Source: UBA6624 sp964507645
GTDB lineage: Bacteria; UBP7; UBA6624
NCBI GenBank assembly: GCA_964507645.1
Contig: CAZDPU010000006.1
Span: 1-46,319, forward strand
Length of the DNA: 46,319 bases
Direction of reading: 5' to 3'
Positions 40,011-46,319 of the stretch are shown one piece after another (position 1 is the stretch's first letter; every line of letters starts with the position of its first letter). The notes beneath the pieces are model-generated. The model had not been told where the DNA came from. It worked only from the letters and a program-made list of their open reading frames with translations, and ran no database searches. The position numbers and the translations under genes are program-made.

Positions 40011-40962
40011 TTCTTTTTTTCTTTTTAAAAAAATTCAATATATCTTTTTCTTTCATTATCGCAATATAGAGGATGATCGTAGCTGGAAGTGATGCTTCGA
40101 TACCAATTCCACCTCCTGTTATCCAGTTGAGCCCTGAGTCGCTGTATATTGCTCCAAACTGACTTCCTATCTCTGTTCCAGATACAGAAACACCCATTAT
40201 TGGCCCCTGTGTAAAGTTCCATGAGAAATGCCACCACCATGCATACCAGAGATTTCCTGTTTTCAATACTAGTTTCGCCATTAGCCATCCAGCTAGGAAA
40301 ACATTTATTCTGAAAAGCCATTGGAGAAGGTCTCCTTCTTGGGTTGCCATTGCTTGAGCCCAATGAACATAAGAAAAAAGGAAAGATGTCAGGGTTAAAG
40401 GCACCCATAAAGGGCATGTGTATGTCATTGTCCTAAAAACATAACCCCTAAAAACAACCTCTTCAAAAAGTGCGTAGACAATAAGCATTCCAAGCCAATT
40501 TGAAAGGATTGATGGATTAAGCCTTTCTGCCATCATCATAAATGGATCAATTGATTTTGTTATCATTGCAGGAATAAGGCATGCGATAAGGATCAGGGCT
40601 CCATACATGATTCCCTCCCAACCCTCTCTGGCTTTTTCTCGAGAGGCGCCAAGTCCCAATGTTCCTTTCTTGTCTATGGCTTTGAAAAAGTATTCAGATA
40701 TCATTATTACTACAAGCAAGGCCACTGTTGGCGCATCAATAAAGCCTGATGCTCCAAGCCCAAAATTTTCTATCAGGGCAAAAACAATCATTGCTCCAAT
40801 AATTGAAGCAGTAAAGAAAAGCATTATTCTTAGGTTTGTTCTAAGTATCCCTTGAGAGCATCTCAGCATAGTTCCCTTGATGTTTTCTTTTCCTTGTGTA
40901 AGGTAGTTGAAAATAAGACAGATAACAAGTGCTACTGGAAACAGAAGTACACCTGAGGGCAT
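40000..40962 (-). CDS. CPBP family intramembrane metalloprotease
   Basis: 320 residues with about seven or eight hydrophobic segments. CPBP (Abi/Rce1-like) motifs are EEVVFRG at 167-173, FSYVH ending in H200, and H245..N249 in HFSWNF. These are the metal ligands and catalytic Glu of the family. Such enzymes process prenylated proteins, bacteriocins or unknown membrane substrates. It is the third gene of a korA-korB run (4 bases after korB), which may be only convenience. Confidence 0.85.
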   Translation of the reverse strand: MPSGVLLFPVALVICLIFNYLTQGKENIKGTMLRCSQGILRTNLRIMLFFTASIIGAMIVFALIENFGLGASGFIDAPTVALLVVIMISEYFFKAIDKKGTLGLGASREKAREGWEGIMYGALILIACLIPAMITKSIDPFMMMAERLNPSILSNWLGMLIVYALFEEVVFRGYVFRTMTYTCPLWVPLTLTSFLFSYVHWAQAMATQEGDLLQWLFRINVFLAGWLMAKLVLKTGNLWYAWWWHFSWNFTQGPIMGVSVSGTEIGSQFGAIYSDSGLNWITGGGIGIEASLPATIILYIAIMKEKDILNFFKKKKRINQ

Positions 40963-40966
40963 ATTG

Positions 40967-41989
40967 CTATTTGTACCTGCTCATCATTTCTTTAAGCTTT
41001 GCTTCTGGTGGACGGATTCTTTCTTCTTCAAGATGGGCTAGGGGAGTTTGACATAAATTCAAATCCTCATAAAGGGTTTTCTTTAAATTATTTAAATAGA
41101 GAAGGCCAGTTAGATGTTCGCCCTTTTCCATTGAATCGTTTATTGCAGCAATAGCTTCATTTTTGTTGTGAACATCATAGTCATCCTTAGTGGCTGTAAG
41201 TCTTATCTTTGAACCATCATGAAGCTCAACATCAGTAGATTCTCCTTGAGGAATTTCTATTTCTTCTATTGGTGTATAGCTTGGAATGTAGTCTAGATTT
41301 TGAAGCTCAATATCATGTTCTTTTACATAGTTGTAGCTTTTCGTGCTTCCTTCATGGTTGTTAAATGTTACACATGGAGATATGACATCAATCACCGCAG
41401 TTCCTTGATAGCTTAAAGCTGCTTGTATTAATGGTGTAAGTTGTTTTGGTGCCCCTGAAAAGCTTTTTCCGACAAAACCACATCCAAGCTGTATCGCAAG
41501 GCTTGAAAGGTCTATTGGACTGATTTCGTTTGGGACTCCTCGTTTTGATTTTGATCCTTCATCTGCAGTTGCAGAAAATTGGCCTTTTGTAAGACCATAC
41601 ACACCATTATTTTCAATTATGTAAACCATAGGCGCATTTCTTCTTACGCAATGTACAAATTGGCCTATTCCTATACTTGCAGTGTCTCCGTCTCCAGAAA
41701 CACCTAGCACTGTCAATTTTCTGTTTGCTAGTGCTGCACCAGTAGAAACGGAAGGCATCCTTCCATGTACGGAATTAAAACCATGAGATTGAGAAAGAAA
41801 ATAAGCAGGTGTTTTTGAGCTGCATCCTATTCCAGACATTTTTGCGACCATATTTGGTTTTATCCCATTGTTAAAACAAGCTTTTATTATCTTGTCAGTA
41901 ATAGAATCGTGGCCACATCCTGCACAAAGAGTTGACTTTGCACCTTTGTATTCTTGCAGAGGTATTCCTAGTATGTTTTCTTTACTCAT
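40967..41989 (-). CDS. korB: 2-oxoacid:ferredoxin oxidoreductase, beta subunit (2-oxoglutarate type likely)
   Basis: 340 residues. TPP-binding subunit with the 4Fe-4S ligands CAGCGH near 22-27, GIGCSS near 54, and a final Cys in SPCVTFNNH. The TPP motif GDGDTASIG..HCVRRNAPMVYIIENNGVYGLTKGQ is clear. With the alpha subunit it converts 2-oxoglutarate plus CoA to succinyl-CoA and reduces ferredoxin. No OGDH genes are in the window, but icd and sucCD adjoin, so 2-oxoglutarate is the favoured substrate. Confidence 0.9.
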   Translation of the reverse strand: MSKENILGIPLQEYKGAKSTLCAGCGHDSITDKIIKACFNNGIKPNMVAKMSGIGCSSKTPAYFLSQSHGFNSVHGRMPSVSTGAALANRKLTVLGVSGDGDTASIGIGQFVHCVRRNAPMVYIIENNGVYGLTKGQFSATADEGSKSKRGVPNEISPIDLSSLAIQLGCGFVGKSFSGAPKQLTPLIQAALSYQGTAVIDVISPCVTFNNHEGSTKSYNYVKEHDIELQNLDYIPSYTPIEEIEIPQGESTDVELHDGSKIRLTATKDDYDVHNKNEAIAAINDSMEKGEHLTGLLYLNNLKKTLYEDLNLCQTPLAHLEEERIRPPEAKLKEMMSRYK

Positions 41990-43761
41990 AGGTTTTCTTT
42001 AATATTTTTTGTTATTTTTGATGCACTTAAAGGCATCCCGTCAGAATAAGCATATGAGCAGAGCTTTTTGATATTTTCTGCAGTTGACTCTTCTTTTATG
42101 AGGTTGAACATTTGTGCATCTCTATTTTGCTCTATTACAAAGGATTTTTTGTGGTCATTTATGAATTCATGAACTTTTGAAGAAAGTGGAAGTGATTTTA
42201 TCCTCAGGTAATCAACCTTGATTTTTTTCTTTTCAAGAAGATCTATAGTTTCTTGCATTGATGCATGTACAGTTCCAAAAGAAATAAGGCCTATTTCAGA
42301 GTTTGTTGAATGCTCTATTATTGGTTGTGGGAGTTTTGACCTCAGTCCTTCATGTTTTTTTGCTAGTCTTTTCATGTTTCGTGCATAAGCTTCATTGTCT
42401 TCAGTGTATGCAGCATTTTCGTCATGGCCGCTTCCCCTTGTGAAGTAAGAAGCATTTTTATGATCTGTTCCCGGCAGCGTCCTATATCCAATACCGTCAC
42501 CATCAACATCTCTATACCTTCCCCAAGATTCAAGTTTCTCTAGGTCTTCTTTCTTCAGGATCTTCCCTCTGTCAAGAGGTTTGTCAGGGTATTTAAAGTC
42601 ATCAACAATCCAAGGGTTCATTCCCAAATCTAGGTCAGAAAGAACAAAGACAGGAGTTTGGAACCTTTCAGTTATGTCAAAAGATTTCCATCCAAATTCA
42701 AAACATTCAGAAGGAGTTGCAGGAAGAAGTACTGGATGTGTTGAATCTCCATGTCCTAACTTGTAGCAAAAGTTTATGTCAGACTGCTGCGTTCTTGTTG
42801 GAAGCCCTGTTGAAGGACCTACTCGTTGTATATTCCAAAAAACACCTGGTATCTCTGCATAGTAGCCTAGGCCAATAAACTCAGTCATAAGTGAAATTCC
42901 AGCACCACTAGTTGTTGTCATTGATCTGGAACCAGCCCATCCAGCACCAAAAACCATCCCTGCTGCTGCAAGCTCATCTTCAGCTTGAACAACTGCATAG
43001 GTTTTTACCCCATCAACATATTCTCTGGTTTCTTTTAGGTATGAAATTAGATTTTCTGCCAAAGAGCTAGATGGTGTTATTGGGTACCATGATAAAAAAG
43101 TTACTCCCCCAAAAACTGACCCTAATGCTCCTGCTTGATTTCCTTCAATAATCATTTTATCCTTCGTTAAATCCCTTCTTTCAACCTTCCATGGTTGGTC
43201 TTTTTTACAGTTTTCTCGAATGTATTTTCTACCTTCATCAATTGCTTTTAAATTTAAATCTATAGCTTTCTGCTTGCGATTAAATTGGTGATTTAAGGCA
43301 TCTACAATTGCTTCTTCCTCAAGACCAATCACTTCCGCCAAAACTCCAACATAAACTGTATTTGTTATGAGTTTTGCTAACTTCGTGTCAACTTTTCTTG
43401 CAATTGATGAACAAGGCACTTCATAAACGATGAGGTCATCTCTTTCAACTTTTTTACCTAAGTCGCTATTACATATCACAACCGAACCTTTTTTCAATTT
43501 ATCTAGATCATCGTCCCATGTTTCAGCATTCATCAAAATTGAAATGTTTATTTCGTCTGCTGGAGCGTTGTACCCTTCTTCAGTTACCCTGATTAAGAAC
43601 CATGTAGGGAGGCCAGCTATATTGGAAGGAAAAAGATTTTTTCCAGAAACAGGAAGGCCCATCCTAAAGAGAGAACGATGAATGATAAGGTTTGCACTTT
43701 GGGATCCAGATCCATTAACGGTCGCTACTGAGACCATGACATTGTTAATTGTCTTTTTCAC
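41986..43761 (-). CDS. korA: 2-oxoacid:ferredoxin oxidoreductase, fused gamma-alpha subunit
   Basis: 591 residues. The gamma domain (about 1-190; VSVATVNGSGSQSANLIIHRSLF, GLPVSGKNLFPSNIAGLPTWFLIRV) is fused to the alpha domain (about 200-591). The alpha part has GNQAGALGSVFGGVTFLSWYPITPSSSL and GISLMTEFIGLGYYAEIPGVFWNIQRVGPSTGLPTRTQQSD. This two-subunit layout matches KorAB of aerobes such as mycobacteria. The start is GTG 43761, with TAGAAT 12 bases upstream; an ATG eight codons downstream is the alternative. It overlaps korB by 4 bases. Confidence 0.9.
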   Translation of the reverse strand: MKKTINNVMVSVATVNGSGSQSANLIIHRSLFRMGLPVSGKNLFPSNIAGLPTWFLIRVTEEGYNAPADEINISILMNAETWDDDLDKLKKGSVVICNSDLGKKVERDDLIVYEVPCSSIARKVDTKLAKLITNTVYVGVLAEVIGLEEEAIVDALNHQFNRKQKAIDLNLKAIDEGRKYIRENCKKDQPWKVERRDLTKDKMIIEGNQAGALGSVFGGVTFLSWYPITPSSSLAENLISYLKETREYVDGVKTYAVVQAEDELAAAGMVFGAGWAGSRSMTTTSGAGISLMTEFIGLGYYAEIPGVFWNIQRVGPSTGLPTRTQQSDINFCYKLGHGDSTHPVLLPATPSECFEFGWKSFDITERFQTPVFVLSDLDLGMNPWIVDDFKYPDKPLDRGKILKKEDLEKLESWGRYRDVDGDGIGYRTLPGTDHKNASYFTRGSGHDENAAYTEDNEAYARNMKRLAKKHEGLRSKLPQPIIEHSTNSEIGLISFGTVHASMQETIDLLEKKKIKVDYLRIKSLPLSSKVHEFINDHKKSFVIEQNRDAQMFNLIKEESTAENIKKLCSYAYSDGMPLSASKITKNIKENL

Positions 43762-43773
43762 TCTAAAACTGCG

Positions 43774-43779
43774 ATTCTA
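43774..43779 (-). promoter_or_regulatory. Candidate -10 hexamer (TAGAAT, minus strand) for korAB
   Basis: On the minus strand TAGAAT ends 12 bases before the korA GTG. Leader of a few bases, no Shine-Dalgarno. Confidence 0.35.
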
Positions 43780-43800
43780 GAACTAATAATTGAATAATGG

Positions 43801-43806
43801 TAGGAT
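43801..43806 (+). promoter_or_regulatory. Candidate -10 hexamer (TAGGAT) for the Lon-like protease
   Basis: TAGGAT ends 13 bases before ATG 43820. It supports that start over an in-frame TTG at 43790. No clear -35 and no Shine-Dalgarno. Confidence 0.28.
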
Positions 43807-43819
43807 AAACCCTGTAATT

Positions 43820-46306
43820 ATGAAGGCTGAATTTTCCGGGAAAAAATTATCATGCTTGCTTTCTGCTAAAGATTGTGATTTTAATTTCGATTACCAGGTT
43901 GACAAAAATGTAAAATCTATAGGTGATCGAATCATTGGACAAAAGAGGGCTGTAGATTCGATAAAGTTTGGATTGAGGATGAATAAGCCTGGTTACAACA
44001 TTTTTGTTTCAGGTATTTCTGGATCAGGAAGGACTTCTACAGTTCAAAAGTATGTTGACCATCTTTCTTCAAAAGCCACCGTTCCGAATGATTGGTGTTA
44101 CGTTCATAATTTTTCTAAGCCTGACGAGCCTTTAGCGTTAAGTCTGAATCCGGGGAGGGGGAAGAAGTTTACTGAAGATTTAGAAACTTTAATAAACAGG
44201 CTGAAGGATGAGATTCCAAATGCTTTTGAAGGTGGGGAATACAAAGAGGAATTAGATAAGCTTAGGAAAAAGGGGTCAGAAAGAAAAAAGGGAATTATCA
44301 AGGAAATGGAGGAGATTACTTCTTCCCACAACTTTCTTCTTAAAAAAACAAGCATGGGCATAATCACAATTCCTATCTGGGAAGGGGAGCCTATAGATGA
44401 AAGAAAGTTTAGAGCTCTTCCAGAAAATGTAAAAGAGGAAATGCAAGAAACACAGGACAAACTCCAAGAAGAGCTGAATGAGCATCTGGAGCAAATACAG
44501 CAAATAGATGACGAGATACAGAAGGAAGTCAATGATCTAGATAGAAGGTTGATACTTTTTTCCGTTGGAAGGCACATGAGGCGTTTGCAAGATGATTATA
44601 GGGATATGAAAAAAGTTTCTGAATGGCTGATTGATTTACAAGAGGACGTTTTGAAGAATGCAGATTCTTTTAGAAAGAAAAACGAACCTCCTGCTGGACA
44701 GATGCCTGTTATTCCTATAGCCATGCCTTCAGGTCCAGATTTAAGAAAGTACAGAGTTAATCTCATAGTAGATATGTCAACTGAAAAAGGCTCTCCAGTT
44801 GTTTTGGAAAAAAATGCTACTTTTGCAAATCTCATTGGAAAGATGGAAAGAAGAGTTGAGATGGGGATGATGACAACTGACTTCACCATGATAAAGTCTG
44901 GAGCATTGCACAGGGCAAATGGTGGTTACCTGGTTCTTGAAGCACTTGATGTACTTAAGCATCCTGTTGCTTGGGATGGTTTAAAAAGAGCTCTTACTGA
45001 CGGAAAGATATTGATAGAGGATATTGCTGACCATGCAGGATATGCTACAACGACAACAATGAAGCCTGTCCCAATTCCGATGGAATTAAAAGTTGTCATG
45101 ATTGGAAGCCCTTGGATATATCACCTTCTTTCTTCCAATGATGAAGATTTCAAAGAATTGTTTAAAGTAAGAGCTGATTTCAACAACACTTATGAATCAA
45201 CTCCTGATTCTTTCAAGGATTATTGCTCATTTGTAGAGGCAAGAATAAATGAAGAAGATTTATTGGATTTTGATATTTCTGCAATTCAGGGTTTATATAA
45301 ATATGGTGTCAGGTTGGCTGGGGATAGAAAAAAAGTTTCAACAAAGTTTGGGGTAATTACTGACTTGATGAGAGAAGCAAGCCAATTTGCAGTTGATAAA
45401 AATTCAAAAACTGTAAAAGAAATTCATATTGATGGTGCTGTAGAGGCAAGAAAAAGAAGGAATAGCTTAATTCCTGACCATATGCAAGAAATGTTGGAAA
45501 GAAAACATATTATCGTAGAGACAGACGGTTTAGAAGTTGGGTCTATAAATGGGCTAGCTGTTTTGACAATCTCAGATGAGTCTTTTGGTAAGCCAAGCAG
45601 AATAACGGTAAATACTTTTCAAGGAAAAGGCAATGTCGTAAATATAGAGAGACAAGCTGATCTTTCAGGGAACATACACAACAAAGGAGTGATGATATTG
45701 TCTGGATGGCTTCATGAGCATTTTGGAAAGCATAACTCTCTGTCTGTTGCTGCATCGATTGCTTTTGAACAGTCTTACGGGATGGTTGATGGCGATTCTG
45801 CATCATCAACAGAACTTTATGCTATCCTTTCCAGTATTTCAGAAATTCCGATAAATCAGGGAATCGCTGTTACCGGCTCGGTTAACCAAAAGGGTGAAGT
45901 TCAACCTATTGGCGGTGCAAATGAGAAGGTTGAAGGCTTCTATGAACTTTGCAAGGCTAGGGGTTTCAATGGCGAGCAGGGAGTTTTGATTCCTCATCAA
46001 AATATAGAGAACCTAACGCTTTCAAAAGAGGTTGTCAGGTCTGTAGAAAAAGGTGAGTTTAACATATGGGCAGTTAAGAGGATTGAAGAAGGGATTGAGA
46101 TACTTACAGGTAGAGAAGCTGGATCATGGAGTAAATCAAAAAAATCATGGTCAGAGGGTTCTGTTTTTGATGAAGTCGAGAAAAAACTGCAAGAATACAG
46201 GGAATCTCCAAGACTTGAACTTGAAGCCTGGAATGAAAAGGTGGAAAAAAAGAAAAAGAAAAAAAGCCCAAAGAAAACCAAGGCAAAAAAAACACCAAAG
46301 AAGTAA
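43820..46306 (+). CDS. LonB-like ATP-dependent protease (AAA_32 type)
   Basis: 828 residues. AAA+ protease with a Lon-type Ser-Lys dyad. Near 50-63, NIFVSGISGSGRTSTV is the Walker A. A long coiled-coil region spans about residues 120-275. A second ATPase block follows (GALHRANGGYLVLEA). The protease domain has DGDSASSTELYAIL with the catalytic Ser, and GGANEKVEGFYELCKARG with the catalytic Lys. The C-terminus ends in about 30 residues that are mostly Lys. It is near the 800-residue family length. Its natural substrates are unknown; relatives degrade damaged proteins. Confidence 0.92.
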   Translation: MKAEFSGKKLSCLLSAKDCDFNFDYQVDKNVKSIGDRIIGQKRAVDSIKFGLRMNKPGYNIFVSGISGSGRTSTVQKYVDHLSSKATVPNDWCYVHNFSKPDEPLALSLNPGRGKKFTEDLETLINRLKDEIPNAFEGGEYKEELDKLRKKGSERKKGIIKEMEEITSSHNFLLKKTSMGIITIPIWEGEPIDERKFRALPENVKEEMQETQDKLQEELNEHLEQIQQIDDEIQKEVNDLDRRLILFSVGRHMRRLQDDYRDMKKVSEWLIDLQEDVLKNADSFRKKNEPPAGQMPVIPIAMPSGPDLRKYRVNLIVDMSTEKGSPVVLEKNATFANLIGKMERRVEMGMMTTDFTMIKSGALHRANGGYLVLEALDVLKHPVAWDGLKRALTDGKILIEDIADHAGYATTTTMKPVPIPMELKVVMIGSPWIYHLLSSNDEDFKELFKVRADFNNTYESTPDSFKDYCSFVEARINEEDLLDFDISAIQGLYKYGVRLAGDRKKVSTKFGVITDLMREASQFAVDKNSKTVKEIHIDGAVEARKRRNSLIPDHMQEMLERKHIIVETDGLEVGSINGLAVLTISDESFGKPSRITVNTFQGKGNVVNIERQADLSGNIHNKGVMILSGWLHEHFGKHNSLSVAASIAFEQSYGMVDGDSASSTELYAILSSISEIPINQGIAVTGSVNQKGEVQPIGGANEKVEGFYELCKARGFNGEQGVLIPHQNIENLTLSKEVVRSVEKGEFNIWAVKRIEEGIEILTGREAGSWSKSKKSWSEGSVFDEVEKKLQEYRESPRLELEAWNEKVEKKKKKKSPKKTKAKKTPKK

Positions 46307-46319
46307 TTTTTAAATGACT

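Noticed and set aside
40025..40417. Minus-strand frame of 130 codons within the CPBP gene
   Set aside because: Same strand, other frame; the CPBP frame holds all metal-ligand motifs.
44104..44577. Minus-strand open frame with a Cys/Ser-rich product
   Set aside because: Shadow of the coiled-coil region of the Lon-like protease; Glu/Lys codons read in reverse give Ser/Phe/Leu.
1..46319. CRISPR arrays, insertion sequences, prophage genes, rRNA or tRNA genes
   Set aside because: No regularly spaced repeats, transposase or integrase motifs, and no gap large enough for rRNA; the few gaps hold no recognisable tRNA.

Overview
This window is 46.3 kb of AT-rich, extremely compact bacterial chromosome. 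Coding density is close to 100%, neighbouring genes mostly overlap by 1-18 bases or sit a few bases apart, and no stretch above 300 bases lacks a gene. I see no rRNA, tRNA, insertion sequence, prophage or CRISPR array. Arginine is coded almost only by AGA/AGG, even in ribosomal proteins. The gene set is that of a free-living, streamlined heterotroph with a full TCA core, perhaps marine. I could not assign a phylum. The RNA polymerase alpha subunit is divergent, and the NAD synthetase and fumarase resemble families spread over several phyla.

Region 1 (1-12971, all +): S10-spc-alpha type ribosomal superoperon, from the tail of L3 through L4-L23-L2-S19-L22-S3-L16-L29-S17-L14-L24-L5-S14-S8-L6-L18-S5-L15-secY-adk-infA-L36-S13-S11-rpoA-L17, followed directly by L13-S9. 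L30, S4 and map are absent from their usual slots.

Region 2 (12983-17298, +): cdaA-cdaR (c-di-AMP synthesis), acpS and two glycosyltransferases. Region 3 (17302-22416, +): nadE, an M20 amidohydrolase, a tocopherol-cyclase-like protein, a halogenase/geranylgeranyl-reductase-superfamily flavoprotein and a membrane fatty acid desaturase. The last three look like an undescribed lipid- or isoprenoid-modifying cassette. A BioH-like hydrolase on the minus strand ends 4 bases away.

Region 4 (23164-28147, +): glycine cleavage genes gcvT-gcvH-gcvP plus a lipoate ligase that probably modifies GcvH. Region 5 (28130-30162, -): fumarase and a membrane protein. Region 6 (30225-32689, +): a NYN-domain nuclease and an SLC13 transporter. 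Region 7 (32686-35572, -): a class A penicillin-binding protein and an Mrp-type ATPase lacking its CxxC.

Region 8 (35605-40010, +): tyrS-icd-sucC-sucD. Region 9 (40000-43761, -): a two-subunit 2-oxoacid:ferredoxin oxidoreductase and a CPBP membrane protease. Region 10 (43801-46306, +): a LonB-like protease. Icd, the 2-oxoacid oxidoreductase, SucCD and fumarase together give the isocitrate-to-malate arm of the TCA cycle except succinate dehydrogenase, with ferredoxin rather than NAD as probable acceptor at the 2-oxoglutarate step.

Two architectural patterns stand out. A TAGAAT-like -10 hexamer lies 6-14 bases before many start codons that have no Shine-Dalgarno sequence, suggesting leaderless or near-leaderless mRNAs. 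All four convergent gene pairs overlap or lie within 4 bases of each other.
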